Positions 18,021 to 27,446 are shown, numbered from the stretch's first letter. The stretch: 64,000 bases of DNA from Nocardioides iriomotensis (GCF_004168035.1 NZ_SDPU01000021.1:124001-188000); one strand, 5' to 3'. The notes: generated by a model not told the origin, from the letters alone. A program made the numbers and translations.

Positions 18021-19909
18021 ATCGTTCTTTGGGTCGCTCCCGAGACGAGGGTGGGGTCGTGGCGATTGTGGTCGCGATCGCTGCTCTCGTGCTGCTCGGA
18101 GTATGCGCTTTGACTGTCGACATCGGGCATGCACTCGTGGAAAAGAGCGGGATGCAAAGGCGCGCCGACTTCTCGGCGTTGGCCGGTGGCGCCGGCGAAA
18201 ACCTCCCCAAAGTGGCCGCCGGAAGCGTATGTGTTCAGGGGCCGTACTCGTGGACCAAACCCAAGGTCGACGACCCCGCGATTGTGGACGCGGTCGCCTA
18301 TCTCAATCGCAACTTGCCAACTGGACCTGATGTATCGCCCACGCAAGTCACCACAGCCGGAGAGCTTCTCAACTGTCGGCTCGGGGATGGAGAAGCTGGT
18401 TACGGCGTCTGGAACGAGCCGGACAGCAACGGGTTTCGATCGTTTACGGCAAACCCTAACCAGCTCAGTGTGATCAGTCAGCCGCGGCAGGTCGACTTTG
18501 GTTTCGCGTCCGTTCTGGGTTTTGACAGCGTTAACGTAGGGGGTCAGGCGACTGTCGAAATAAAGACTCCGTTGATGAAAACGCTTCCCTTCTACGCTTT
18601 CGCGCCTTGCGACTATGGTCAGCAAACCTTCTCCCAGCCTGCGCCCGGGCATGCCGCCACGAACGTGAACCTCGCGGATGCGGGAAACTCGAGCACTTAT
18701 ACGTCGTTCGTCACTGCCACGTCTTTGGAAACCAGTCCGGCGTCCGACCCTCCGGCCATTGCGCACAATCCGTCACCTTCTACGAACGTCCCGCTTGTTA
18801 TCAATGGCACTAACCTCAACACGGTCACCAAGATCGGCTTCTATCAGTCTGGCGAGTCAACGCCCCCTGCTCCTACGTACGTGGATATCGGTGTCACGCC
18901 AGCCGCATGGACGGTGACGGGAACGACCAAAATCAATCTGGCCTCGGTGCCAGCGAACGTAATAAGCACGCAAGGGACATGGTTTGTGCGTGTATTCGGG
19001 CAGAAAAGTGCCAATGGAGCGGGCGCTAGCCAGAAGGCATGGACCCCGATCGTTGACAACCAGGACAATTTGGTGGCTCTGCCTCTCGCGGTGGGCAATG
19101 CCACGCTCTCATGTGAAGAGGGCCCGAGTGAAGGCAACTTCGGGACGCTGAGTCTGGACCGGGAAACTTCTCCGAACGCGGGCGGTGAGCCGGGGGAAAT
19201 TGCACGCAACATTGCGCTCGGGTTGGAGCACGGACTGGCGCCGTTCCCTACCGCGAGGTTGGCGCCGCCGGACTATGTATGCAGTGATGGAGTAAATGAC
19301 GCTCACGAGTGGCCGTACGACGGCACCAACTGTGTGGGGACGAAGCCAGGGTTGCCCAGCGAGGCGGCAGAGAAGGGCTTCGTTACCGGGGTCAGTGGGG
19401 AATACGCTGGTTTGCTGACCAATGTCGACGACGGAACTGGATGCGCAGAGGACGGAAAGCCCGCGACAACGGTGCTTTTGGGCAAGGAAATCAACAACGA
19501 CGTGTTGAGCTGTTTCTTCACAAATGATGACGTGACGGTAGGCGACGTAAGCGCAAGGACATACTCCGGGGATGTCGTGATTAGTCAGACGATATACAAG
19601 TCTTCGCGCTTCGTGCTCATACCTGTACTCGGTCGGCAGCCCGACTGTGGATCGTGTGAGAATTACCAGATTGTCGACTTTCGTCCCGGATTCATCGGGG
19701 AGCAGCCCGATGCCACAACCCGACTCACGAATGATGTCTCGCCGGACAATGGCCTCACTCTCACCAGCAGCAATGGGAACCCGAGCCTCCAGGCCGTCAA
19801 AGTGATCTTCCTCAACCCCAAGGCGCTGCCGGATCCTCCACTGGACCCGAACGGCAACTACATCCCGTACGTGGGAGCCGGAAAGAAGTCCCTGTTGCTT
19901 GTTGACTAA
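18017..19909 (+). CDS. TadG-like secreted or membrane-anchored protein (low GC)
   Basis: A 630-residue protein. Residues 1-45 (RDEGGVVAIVVAIAALVLLGVCALTVDIGHALVEKS) match the N-terminal helix of TadG-like (Flp pilus-assembly) proteins, followed by GMQRRADFSALAGGAG. Nearly all the rest is predicted extracytoplasmic: about 190-235 ends the pilin-like part with CDYGQQTFSQPAPGHA, and 235-350 reads like a beta-sandwich of IPT/TIG type (VPLVINGTNLNTVTKIGF). The C-terminal half has at least eight cysteines (for example CSDGVNDAHEWPYDGTNC), suggesting disulfides. Codon use and GC are strikingly lower than in its neighbours, indicating recent transfer. Translationally coupled to the tadE-like gene. 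Confidence 0.75.
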   Translation: MNRSLGRSRDEGGVVAIVVAIAALVLLGVCALTVDIGHALVEKSGMQRRADFSALAGGAGENLPKVAAGSVCVQGPYSWTKPKVDDPAIVDAVAYLNRNLPTGPDVSPTQVTTAGELLNCRLGDGEAGYGVWNEPDSNGFRSFTANPNQLSVISQPRQVDFGFASVLGFDSVNVGGQATVEIKTPLMKTLPFYAFAPCDYGQQTFSQPAPGHAATNVNLADAGNSSTYTSFVTATSLETSPASDPPAIAHNPSPSTNVPLVINGTNLNTVTKIGFYQSGESTPPAPTYVDIGVTPAAWTVTGTTKINLASVPANVISTQGTWFVRVFGQKSANGAGASQKAWTPIVDNQDNLVALPLAVGNATLSCEEGPSEGNFGTLSLDRETSPNAGGEPGEIARNIALGLEHGLAPFPTARLAPPDYVCSDGVNDAHEWPYDGTNCVGTKPGLPSEAAEKGFVTGVSGEYAGLLTNVDDGTGCAEDGKPATTVLLGKEINNDVLSCFFTNDDVTVGDVSARTYSGDVVISQTIYKSSRFVLIPVLGRQPDCGSCENYQIVDFRPGFIGEQPDATTRLTNDVSPDNGLTLTSSNGNPSLQAVKVIFLNPKALPDPPLDPNGNYIPYVGAGKKSLLLVD

Positions 19910-20138
19910 CGGGACGTCGGCTCGGGGTGCCCCGGATCGGCGCTGGTAACGGGTCCGTCCGGCACGCCGTCGTCATCTGTTGTGACGGAGTTGGTTCTCT
20001 GGGCCACTCGAAGCTCGAGTGACCGAGGGTTGAGCGACTAGCCGGGAATCGTCCACAACTGTCTCATCGTCGTTGCCCCTCCACAGGCCGTGCTTCGTGC
20101 GGTAATAGTGACTCGCGACGTGCGCGATCGTCACCCTC
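19910..20138. other. Spacer without a recognised gene
   Basis: These 229 bp between the tadG-like gene and yraN carry one small perfect hairpin (CACTCGA-AGC-TCGAGTG, 20005-20021) that could end the tad-like transcript. No ORF of interest or clear promoter was seen. Confidence 0.5.
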
Positions 20139-20507
20139 ATGACAGCAACGGCACGACAGCGAGAGTCACTCGGGGCGCACGGCGAGACGGTCGCCGCGCG
20201 CCACCTGGTCGAGCAGGGGATGGTCGTGCTCGACCGAAACTGGCGCTGCGACGTCGGCGAGATCGACCTGGTCCTGCGCGACGGTCAGGTCCTCGTCGTC
20301 TGCGAGGTCAAGACCCGGCGCGACATGACCCACGGCTCGCCGCACGAGGCCGTCGACGCGACCAAGGCGGCGCGCCTGCAGCTGCTCGCCGCCCGCTGGA
20401 TGGAGCAGCGCGGCGTCCGGCCGCCCGAGGTGCGCGTCGACCTCGTCGCCGTGCTGGCTCCCGCCGCGGGCGCGGCCCGCATCGACCACGTGCGGGGCGT
20501 GGCCTGA
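20139..20507 (+). CDS. YraN-family (UPF0102) nuclease-like protein
   Basis: A 122-residue UPF0102/YraN protein with a restriction-endonuclease-like fold. The metal-site pattern is present: E16 in GAHGE, D43 in GEIDLV, and E56-x-K58 in VCEVKTR. YraN members commonly sit next to the comM/dprA group, as here, and are thought to act on DNA, though the substrate is unproven. Its stop overlaps the next start by one base (TGATG). Confidence 0.9.
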   Translation: MTATARQRESLGAHGETVAARHLVEQGMVVLDRNWRCDVGEIDLVLRDGQVLVVCEVKTRRDMTHGSPHEAVDATKAARLQLLAARWMEQRGVRPPEVRVDLVAVLAPAAGAARIDHVRGVA

Positions 20508-22213
20508 TGGGGTTCGCCACCGCCCGGACGATCGCCCTCAGCGGTGCCACCGGACATCTCATCGACGTGCAGGTCGACGTCTCGCCCGGCCTCGTCGCGA
20601 CCGCGCTGGTCGGCCGGCCCGACACCTCGATCTCCGAGGGCCGCGACCGGTGCCGCGCCGCCGTCACCAACTCGAAGTTCACCTGGCCGGTCACCCGCCG
20701 CGTGACGATCCTGCTCTCCCCGGCCGACCTGCCCAAGCGCGGGCCGCACTTCGACCTCGCGATCGCCCTGGCCGTGCTCGCCGCCGCGGGCCGGCCCGCC
20801 CTGCGCGACGACGAGAAGGACAACGCCCCGAAGCCGCCGACCCCGCGCATGCTCGAGGGCTACGTGTTCGTCGGCGAGCTGTCCCTCGACGGCCGCCTCC
20901 GCTGCGTGCCGGGCGTGCTGCCGATGGTGATGGCGGCGAAGGCCCAGGGCCTCACCCGGGTCGCCGTACCCGAGCCGCAGGTGGACGAGGCCGCCATGGT
21001 CCCCGGTGTCGAGGTCTTCGGCCTCCGCTCGCTCGCCCAGGCCGTCGCGCTGCTCCGCGGCGACGAGATCCCCGACGCCAAGCCGGTCGAGCCGATGGCT
21101 TCCGGGCCGCTGCTCTCCTGGCGCGGCGAGGAGCGGATCGCCGACCTCGACCTCGCCGAGGTGCTCGGCATGGCCGACGCACGGTTCGCCCTCGAGGTCG
21201 CCGCCGCCGGTGGGCACCACCTGATGCTGAGCGGGCCGAAGGGCGCCGGCAAGACCACGCTGGCCGAGCGCATCCCCGGGATCCTGCCCGACCTCTCGCT
21301 GGAGGAGTCGCTCGAGCTGACCGCGATCCACTCGCTCGCCGGCGTACTACCTCCCGGGAGCTCGATGATCAGCCGGCCGCCGTTCTTCGCCCCGCACCAC
21401 TCCGCCTCACGCACCAGCCTGCTCGGCGGCGGCACCGGTCGGGTCCGGCCCGGCGAGCTCAGCCGCGCCCACACCGGCTGCCTCTTCCTCGACGAGTTCC
21501 CGCTCTTCCACACCGACATCATCGAGGCGCTCCGCCAGCCCCTCGAGAGCGGCGAGATCACCATCGCCCGGGGCGAGGAGACCGCCACGTACCCGGCCCA
21601 CACGATGTTCGTCCTCGCCTGCAACCCCTGCCCCTGCGGCGAGTACGCACCCCACCACCGCGACAACCGCTGCACCTGCACCGAGGTCCGCCGCCGCGAC
21701 TACCGCAAGAAGATCAGCGGGCCGATCGCCGACCGCATCGACATCACCCGCCACGTCGAACCCGTCCGCCCCCACGAGCTGCACGACCCCCTCGGCGCAC
21801 CCGAGCCTTCCGAGGCGGTCCGCGCCCGCGTCGTCGCCGCCCGCGAACGCCAGGCGCTCCGTTACGCCGGCACCCCCTGGCGGCTCAACACCGACGTACC
21901 CGGCCCGGTGCTCACCGAACGGTTCCCGCTCGACCCCCGCGCCCAGCAGCGCCTCGACACCGAGCTGTACGCCGGCGTCCTCACCCGCCGCGGCGCCACC
22001 CGCGTGCACCGGCTCGCCTGGACGGTCGCCGACCTCGCCGGCGTCGGCCGCCCCGGGCCCGTCGAGGTCGACACCGCGCTCCGGCTCCGCACCGGCCGCC
22101 CGCTCGAGCTGCGCACGCTCGTCCGTCCCGCACCCGTCCCGGTCGATCCCGCGGAGACCGTCGAGCCGGGCGAGGCAGCTGAGGCCGTGGAAGCCGTCGA
22201 GGCGGCGTCGTGA
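20507..22213 (+). CDS. YifB/ComM-family AAA+ ATPase (Mg-chelatase-like)
   Basis: A 568-residue protein. The N-terminal Lon-protease-like fold (ATARTIALSGATGHLIDVQVDVSPGL, 2-200) precedes an AAA+ module with Walker A SGPKGAGKTTLAE near 242 and Walker B TGCLFLDEF near 324. The Mg-chelatase-type insert ACNPCPCGEY and RCTCTEVRRRDYRKKISGPIADRID near 370-410 is also present. ComM is a hexameric helicase that helps integrate incoming DNA in transformable bacteria; its role in actinobacteria is not established. It overlaps yraN by 1 bp and dprA by 4 bp, giving a DNA-uptake/processing operon. Confidence 0.92.
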   Translation: MGFATARTIALSGATGHLIDVQVDVSPGLVATALVGRPDTSISEGRDRCRAAVTNSKFTWPVTRRVTILLSPADLPKRGPHFDLAIALAVLAAAGRPALRDDEKDNAPKPPTPRMLEGYVFVGELSLDGRLRCVPGVLPMVMAAKAQGLTRVAVPEPQVDEAAMVPGVEVFGLRSLAQAVALLRGDEIPDAKPVEPMASGPLLSWRGEERIADLDLAEVLGMADARFALEVAAAGGHHLMLSGPKGAGKTTLAERIPGILPDLSLEESLELTAIHSLAGVLPPGSSMISRPPFFAPHHSASRTSLLGGGTGRVRPGELSRAHTGCLFLDEFPLFHTDIIEALRQPLESGEITIARGEETATYPAHTMFVLACNPCPCGEYAPHHRDNRCTCTEVRRRDYRKKISGPIADRIDITRHVEPVRPHELHDPLGAPEPSEAVRARVVAARERQALRYAGTPWRLNTDVPGPVLTERFPLDPRAQQRLDTELYAGVLTRRGATRVHRLAWTVADLAGVGRPGPVEVDTALRLRTGRPLELRTLVRPAPVPVDPAETVEPGEAAEAVEAVEAAS

Positions 22214-23442
22214 CCGGCCCGACCGACGACGAGCGGGTCGCGCGCGCCGCACTGAGCCGGCTCAGCGAGCCCGGCGACCTGCGCGTCCAGCGCGTCGTCC
22301 GCGAGCTCGGCGCCACCCGCGTGCACGACCACCTGCGCGACGAACGCGACCTCGACGGCGTCCTCACCGACATCGCGCAACGGCTGCGCGGCCATGACCC
22401 GGTCCGCGAGCTCGACGAGGCGGCGCGCGCCGGCATCCGCTTCGTCGTCCCCGGCGACGACGAGTGGCCGACCCAGCTCGACGACCTCGACCGCTGCGAA
22501 CCGGTCGAACGCCAGGGCGGCGCGCCCCTCGGGCTCTGGGTGCGCGGCCCGCTGCGACTCGCCGAGGCCTGCGCCCGGTCCGCCGCCGTGGTCGGCTCGC
22601 GCTCCGCCACGACCTACGGCGGCGACATCGCCGGCAGCCTCGGCCACGACCTCGCCGCTGCCGGCTTCACGGTCGTGTCCGGTGCCGCGTTCGGTATCGA
22701 CGGGGCCGCCCACCGCGGCGCCCTCGCCGGTGACGGGCCGACCGTCGCGGTGCTCGCCTGCGGCGTCGACCGCGCGTACCCCGCCGGTCACGCCGCCCTG
22801 CTCGGACACATCGCCGCCACCGGCCTGGTGGTCAGCGAGCTGCCGCCCGGCTGCGCTCCGACGCGGCTGAGGTTCCTGACTCGCAACCGGGTCATCGCCG
22901 CACTCACCGGCGGCACCGTCGTCGTCGAGGCGGCCCTGCGCAGCGGTGCCCTCAACACCGCCAACTGGGCCGGCCGTCTGGGCCGGGTGCTCATGGGCGT
23001 GCCCGGCCCGGTCACCAGCGCACCGAGCCAGGGCGTGCACGAGATGCTCCGCACCCGCGAGGCCCAGCTCGTCACCGAGGCGGCCCACGTCGTCGAGCTG
23101 CTCGGTGCGCTCGGCGACGACCTGGCCCCGGTCGCGCGCGGACCCGAGACCGCGCGCGACCGGCTACCAGCCACCCAGCGGCGCGTGCTCGAGGCGACGC
23201 CGGTCGTCCGAGGAGCGCCGGCGACCGCCATCGCCCGCACCGCCGGGCTCTCTGTCGGCGCCACCCGCCAGGCCCTCGAGGCGCTGCTCGCGACCGGCGC
23301 GGTCGAGAGGCGGGGCGACCAATGGCGGCTCGCGCGGGCGCACCGGGCGACGGGCGCGGGCCCGGACCGTGGCGAGGACCCGGACGAGGACCCGGGCGAC
23401 GCCGCGGCGGCAATGCCGGGGGAGGCCGCCGTGCCTTCCTAG
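22210..23442 (+). CDS. dprA: DNA processing protein DprA
   Basis: A 410-residue DprA/Smf protein that binds single-stranded DNA and loads RecA. The Rossmann-like DNA-binding core runs from about 120 to 310, with AVVGSRSATTYGG, VVSGAAFGIDGAAHRGAL, VAVLACGVDRAYPAGH and RFLTRNRVIAALTGGTVVVEA, all diagnostic. A winged-helix-like C-terminal domain follows (PATQRRVLEATPV... TAGLSVGATRQALEALLATGAVERR). An acidic Gly/Asp-rich tail ends the protein. GTG start overlapping the comM-like stop. The stop codon TAG is part of the next gene's putative -10 box. Confidence 0.93.
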   Translation: MTGPTDDERVARAALSRLSEPGDLRVQRVVRELGATRVHDHLRDERDLDGVLTDIAQRLRGHDPVRELDEAARAGIRFVVPGDDEWPTQLDDLDRCEPVERQGGAPLGLWVRGPLRLAEACARSAAVVGSRSATTYGGDIAGSLGHDLAAAGFTVVSGAAFGIDGAAHRGALAGDGPTVAVLACGVDRAYPAGHAALLGHIAATGLVVSELPPGCAPTRLRFLTRNRVIAALTGGTVVVEAALRSGALNTANWAGRLGRVLMGVPGPVTSAPSQGVHEMLRTREAQLVTEAAHVVELLGALGDDLAPVARGPETARDRLPATQRRVLEATPVVRGAPATAIARTAGLSVGATRQALEALLATGAVERRGDQWRLARAHRATGAGPDRGEDPDEDPGDAAAAMPGEAAVPS

Positions 23443-23445
23443 ACT
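23440..23445 (+). promoter_or_regulatory. TAGACT -10 box of leaderless recombinase gene
   Basis: TAGACT overlaps the dprA stop codon and ends 6 nt before the ATG of the tyrosine recombinase gene, which lacks a Shine-Dalgarno sequence. Confidence 0.45.
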
Positions 23446-23451
23446 CGCGGC

Positions 23452-24378
23452 ATGGACGAGGCCGAGCTGCCGGAGGCGATGGCGGCCGTGCTGGCCGACT
23501 ACGAGCGCCACCTGGTCTCCGAGCGCGACCTGACCCCGCACACGGTGCGCGCGTACCTCGGCGACCTGTCCGCGATGCTCGAGCACGCCGCCCGGCTGGG
23601 GCACGTCGACGTGACCACGATCGACCTCCGGACGTTGCGCAGCTGGCTGGCCCAGCAGCAGACGCTCGGCAAGGCGCGCACGACGATGGCCCGGAGGGCG
23701 ACGGCCGCAAGGGTGTTCAGCGCCTGGCTGCTGCGGACCGGCCGCACGGAGACCGATCCCGGCGCGCAGCTGGGTTCCCCGAAGGCGCGGCGCACCCTAC
23801 CGCCGGCGCTGCGGGCGGACGAGGCCCGCGCGCTGCTCGAAGCGGCCGCGACCCGGGCCGACGACGGCAGTGCCGTGGGCCTGCGGGACGTGGCGGTGCT
23901 GGAGCTCCTGTACGCCACCGGCATCCGGGTCGGCGAGCTGTGCGGGCTCGACGTCGACGACCTCGACCACGAACGACGGGTGGTGCGGGTGCTCGGCAAG
24001 GGCCGCAAGGAGCGCACGGTCCCGTACGGCGGGCCGGCGGAGCGCGCCCTCGACACCTGGCTGCGCCGCGGCCGGCCGGAGCTGGCGGCGTCGGGATCGG
24101 GTCCGGCGCTCTTCCTGGGCGCCCGGGGCGGCAGGCTCGACCAGCGCGCGGTGCGGTCGATGGTGCACGCGCGGCTGGCCGACGTGCCCGGCGCGCCGGA
24201 CCTGGGTCCGCACGGCCTCCGGCACACGGCCGCCACGCACCTGCTCGAGGGCGGAGCCGACCTGCGCTCGGTGCAGGAGCTGCTCGGGCACGCCTCGCTC
24301 GCGACGACGCAGATCTACACGCACGTGACGACCGACCGGTTGCGGCAGGCGTTCCGGCAGGCGCACCCGCGCGCCTGA
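23452..24378 (+). CDS. xerC: Tyrosine recombinase, XerC type
   Basis: A 308-residue XerC/XerD-like recombinase that resolves chromosome dimers at dif. The SAM-like N-terminal DNA-binding domain (about 10-100) contains RDLTPHTVRAYLGDL. The catalytic domain carries all active residues: R in GIRVGELCGLD, K in GKGRKERTVPYG, HxxR in PHGLRHTAATHLLEGGADL, H in LLGHASLATTQ and the tyrosine nucleophile in IYTHV. The length is that of housekeeping Xer proteins, and no attachment site or phage gene is near, so it is not read as an integrase. XerC rather than XerD is assigned by its position after dprA. Confidence 0.88.
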   Translation: MDEAELPEAMAAVLADYERHLVSERDLTPHTVRAYLGDLSAMLEHAARLGHVDVTTIDLRTLRSWLAQQQTLGKARTTMARRATAARVFSAWLLRTGRTETDPGAQLGSPKARRTLPPALRADEARALLEAAATRADDGSAVGLRDVAVLELLYATGIRVGELCGLDVDDLDHERRVVRVLGKGRKERTVPYGGPAERALDTWLRRGRPELAASGSGPALFLGARGGRLDQRAVRSMVHARLADVPGAPDLGPHGLRHTAATHLLEGGADLRSVQELLGHASLATTQIYTHVTTDRLRQAFRQAHPRA

Positions 24379-24387
24379 CCGTGGCGG

Positions 24388-25053
24388 TCACGGGGCCGGC
24401 CCACCGCGCCACAGCGCGGCCGTGCCGGCCGGCCCGGCGCCCGAGGGCGGGGCGGCCGACGGAGCCGGTGACGCGCCTGTCGCGACAGCCCAGGCCGGCA
24501 GGGACGTCCCGTGCCGGAGCGTCGCGGCGCCGTGCGCGTCGGCGCCGAGCGGCAGCAGGCGGACCGGTCCGGCGCCGACGAGCGTGAGCGGGTCGAGGTA
24601 GGCCTCGCCGGCCCGGAGGCCCCAGTGCAGGCACGCGGCCGGGAAGCAATGCGACCCGCCGAGCTGCAGGGTGCCGATCCGGTCGCCGGCGCGGACGGCG
24701 TCGCCGACGGAGACGGAGGGGTCGACGGGCTCGTAGGTGGTGCGGGTGGCGCCGTGGTCGACCACCACGACCCCGCGGCCGGCCAGCGACCCGGCGAACG
24801 TGATCCGGCCCGGGAGCGCCGCACGGACGGGCTGCCCGACCGTGCCGCGGAGGTCGACGCCGCGGTGGCCGGCGCCCCAGCGGGTGTCGGGCGGGTCGAA
24901 GCGCTCGCCGACCTCAGGGACGGGGGAGAGCGGCCAGACGGCGGCGCCGGTCGGGACGGGTGCCAGGTCGTCGGCCGCCGCCGGCACGCCCGGGGCGAGC
25001 AGGAGGATCAGGGCCGGCACGAGGACGGCCAGGGCGCGGGTTCGTGGGTGCAT
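24388..25053 (-). CDS. Secreted M23-type (LytM) domain protein, probably non-catalytic
   Basis: A 221-residue protein with a signal peptide (MHPRTRALAVLVPALILLLAPGVPAAA) and an M23 domain at about 38-165. The first zinc-ligand motif GHRGVDLRG (H63, D67) is intact. The usual HxH motif reads CLHWG, so ligand H143 remains but the catalytic histidine is replaced by C141. A second cysteine (C136) lies close enough for a disulfide. This pattern suggests a peptidoglycan-binding or amidase-activating role rather than endopeptidase activity. A Pro/Ala/Gly-rich tail follows. Longer in-frame starts add non-homologous sequence. Confidence 0.82.
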   Translation of the reverse strand: MHPRTRALAVLVPALILLLAPGVPAAADDLAPVPTGAAVWPLSPVPEVGERFDPPDTRWGAGHRGVDLRGTVGQPVRAALPGRITFAGSLAGRGVVVVDHGATRTTYEPVDPSVSVGDAVRAGDRIGTLQLGGSHCFPAACLHWGLRAGEAYLDPLTLVGAGPVRLLPLGADAHGAATLRHGTSLPAWAVATGASPAPSAAPPSGAGPAGTAALWRGGPAP

Positions 25054-25480
25054 GGAGGCAGCGTCGCGGGCAGTGGGGACGCAGGGAGGTGGGGACGGCG
25101 GAGCCTGGGGACAGGGGCCGGGACGGGGCGGCTGTGGAGTGAACCGGGCGGGAACCGGGGCCGGATCCGCCGATTGGCGGCCACCTGCCGCCGCGGGATA
25201 GACTCGCCGGAGCAACCCGTGCATGCGGGTTGACTTCGCGCGCTCGTTCCGCTCCGGGTCGCCGTCCAGCCTGACAGGCCGGGCGACGGGCCACCGCGGG
25301 CGACCGTCACTCAGTCCCTCACCGGAGCGATCCGGCGCGGGTCCTGACGGCGCCGGGCGCCAGGGCAGGGGACACCCGTCACCTGCGACAACTGAGAGCC
25401 GACCCGGCGGGTCGGCAGCGGGCTCGCGCCGGCTGCCGGACGCCCCCCGGGTCATGAACACGGAAGAGGGACCGACAGCC
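25054..25480 (+). promoter_or_regulatory. Intergenic region with rpsB promoter and about 270-nt structured leader
   Basis: These 427 bp have no gene. TAGACT at 25199-25204, with TTGGCG 19 bp upstream at 25174-25179, is a likely rpsB promoter starting near 25211. The transcript would begin with hairpin CAACCCG-6 nt-CGGGTTG (25213-25232). A second perfect hairpin GCCGACCC-GGC-GGGTCGGC lies at 25398-25416, just ahead of the ribosome site. A leader this long suggests feedback control by S2, as known in other bacteria. From 25054 to 25170 only G-rich sequence is seen. Confidence 0.45.
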
Positions 25481-26491
25481 ATGGCCGTCGTCACCATGCG
25501 CCAGCTCCTCGAGAGCGGCGTCCACTTCGGGCACCAGACCCGCCGCTGGAACCCGAAGATGAAGCGCTTCATCATGACCGAGCGCAACGGCATCTACATC
25601 ATCGACCTGCAGCAGTCGCTGGCCTACATCGACCGCAGCTACGCCTTCATCAAGGACACGGTCGCCAAGGGCGGCACGATCATGTTCGTGGGCACCAAGA
25701 AGCAGGCCCAGGAGGCGATCGCCGAGCAGGCGACCCGCGTCGGCATGCCCTTCGTCAACCAGCGCTGGCTGGGCGGCATGCTCACCAACTTCCAGACCGT
25801 GCACCAGCGGATCAACCGCCTCAAGGAGCTCGACGAGATCGACTTCGACAACGTGGCCGGCTCCGGCCGCACGAAGAAGGAGCTCCTCCAGATGAAGCGC
25901 GAGCGCGACAAGCTGGAGAAGACGCTCGGCGGTATCCGTGAGATGACCCGTACGCCGTCCGCGGTGTGGGTCGTCGACACGAAGAAGGAGCACCTCGCCG
26001 TCGAGGAGGCCCGCAAGCTCCGGATCCCGATCATCGGCATCCTCGACACCAACTGCGACCCCGACGAGGTCGACTTCCCGATCCCGGGCAACGACGACGC
26101 CATCCGCGCCGTCGGGCTGCTGACCCGCGTGGTCGCCGACGCCGTCGCCGACGGCCTGATCGCCCGTTCGGGCGCCAAGGCCGGCGAGGGTGAGAGCGCC
26201 CCGGGCGCCGAGGAGCCGCTGGCCGAGTGGGAGCGCGAGCTCCTGCAGGGCGACGCCGACCAGGCCGCCACCGCCGCGACCGGCGGCGACACCGCGGCCG
26301 AGGTCCCGGTCGCTCCGGCCGCCGAGGCGACCGGTGCCGCGTCCGAGGCCCCCGCCGCCGACGCCGCCGCGGAGACCGCGACCGAGGCTCCGGCCGAGAC
26401 CGCGACCGAGGCCACTGCCGAGGCCACTGCCGAGGCTCCGGCCGAGGTTGCTGCCGAGGCGCCCGCCGACGCCGAGGGCGACAAGGCCTGA
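25481..26491 (+). CDS. rpsB: 30S ribosomal protein S2 with acidic Ala-rich tail
   Basis: A 336-residue S2. The core (1-260) starts [26 protein letters not shown] and includes [25 protein letters not shown] and [22 protein letters not shown]. The last 75 residues are an Ala/Glu/Thr repeat-like extension usual in high-GC actinobacteria. ATG at 25481 starts the family consensus. An in-frame ATG at 25454 would add nine residues but has no ribosome site. It forms a transcription unit with tsf. Confidence 0.96.
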   Translation: MAVVTMRQLLESGVHFGHQTRRWNPKMKRFIMTERNGIYIIDLQQSLAYIDRSYAFIKDTVAKGGTIMFVGTKKQAQEAIAEQATRVGMPFVNQRWLGGMLTNFQTVHQRINRLKELDEIDFDNVAGSGRTKKELLQMKRERDKLEKTLGGIREMTRTPSAVWVVDTKKEHLAVEEARKLRIPIIGILDTNCDPDEVDFPIPGNDDAIRAVGLLTRVVADAVADGLIARSGAKAGEGESAPGAEEPLAEWERELLQGDADQAATAATGGDTAAEVPVAPAAEATGAASEAPAADAAAETATEAPAETATEATAEATAEAPAEVAAEAPADAEGDKA

Positions 26492-26500
26492 CCCGCCACG

Positions 26501-26536
26501 CGCGGGTGCCGCCGGGACTCCCGGTCGGCACCCGCG
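26501..26536 (+). terminator. Stable hairpin between rpsB and tsf
   Basis: CGCGGGTGCCG (26501-26511) pairs perfectly with CGGCACCCGCG (26526-26536), with an inner CCGGG/CCCGG. There is no T-run, so it probably attenuates or stabilises rather than ends the transcript. Confidence 0.45.
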
Positions 26537-26622
26537 CCCGGGCGTCGACGCGCCCGCCCCGCTGCCCCGCAGCGACCGCAGTCATCGCAGCACCACTACG
26601 AAGCACGAGGGAGTGCACAGAC

Positions 26623-27435
26623 ATGGCAATCACCGCTGCCGACGTCAAGAAGCTCCGCGACCAGACCGGCGCGGGCATGATGGACGCCAAGAAGGCGCTC
26701 ACGGAGGCCGACGGCGACTTCGACAAGGCCGTCGAGATCCTGCGCGTCAAGGGCCAGGACAAGATGAAGAAGCGTGGCGAGGAGCGCACCGCGTCCGCGG
26801 GCCTCGTGGCCAACGCCGGTGGCGCGCTGGTGGAGCTCAACTCCGAGACCGACTTCGTCGCGAAGAACGACGAGTTCATCGCCGCCGCCCAGCAGATCGC
26901 CGAGGCTGCCAACGAGGCCAAGGCCGGCGACGCCGAGGCGCTCAAGGCCGTCAAGCTCGGTGACAGCACCGTCGGCGAGGTAGTCGACGGTCTCGCCGTG
27001 AAGATCGGCGAGAAGATCGAGCTCGGCCGCGTCGCCTACTTCGACGGCCCGGTCGTCACCTACATGCACCGCCGCGCGGCCGACCTGCCGCCGGCCGTCG
27101 GCGTGCTCGTCGAGTACGACGGCGCCAGCGAGGACGCCGCCCGCGGCGCCGCCATGCAGGTCGCCGCCATGCGCCCGACGTACGTCTCCCGCGACGAGGT
27201 CCCGGCGGACATCGTCGAGAAGGAGCGCGAGATCGCCGAGGCCACCGCGCGCGAGGAGGGCAAGCCCGAGGGCGCGCTCCCCAAGATCGTCGAGGGTCGC
27301 CTCAACGGCTTCTTCAAGGAGGTCGCCCTCCTCGACCAGCCGTCGGTGCAGGAGAGCAAGAAGTCGGTGAAGGCCGTCCTCGACGAGGCCGGTGTCACCA
27401 TCAAGCGCTTCGCCCGGTTCGAGGTCGGCGCCTGA
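26623..27435 (+). CDS. tsf: Elongation factor Ts
   Basis: A 270-residue EF-Ts, nucleotide exchange factor for EF-Tu. The N-terminal UBA-like domain ([25 protein letters not shown]) is followed by [15 protein letters not shown] and the core. The C-terminal segment [24 protein letters not shown] is canonical. The ATG at 26623 lies downstream of GAGGGAG. Second gene of the rpsB-tsf unit. Confidence 0.96.
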   Translation: MAITAADVKKLRDQTGAGMMDAKKALTEADGDFDKAVEILRVKGQDKMKKRGEERTASAGLVANAGGALVELNSETDFVAKNDEFIAAAQQIAEAANEAKAGDAEALKAVKLGDSTVGEVVDGLAVKIGEKIELGRVAYFDGPVVTYMHRRAADLPPAVGVLVEYDGASEDAARGAAMQVAAMRPTYVSRDEVPADIVEKEREIAEATAREEGKPEGALPKIVEGRLNGFFKEVALLDQPSVQESKKSVKAVLDEAGVTIKRFARFEVGA

Positions 27436-27446
27436 CCAGATAGGGT
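27418..27446 (+). promoter_or_regulatory. Putative pyrH promoter overlapping the end of tsf
   Basis: TTCGAG (27418-27423) and TAGGGT (27441-27446) are exactly 17 bp apart, with the -10 just after the tsf stop. Transcription would start near 27453 and run through the hairpin at 27483 before pyrH. Confidence 0.4.

Noticed and set aside
23452-24378. Tyrosine recombinase as a mark of an integrated element
   Set aside because: Housekeeping Xer size, position in a conserved dprA-xerC context, and no att-like repeats, tRNA or phage genes.
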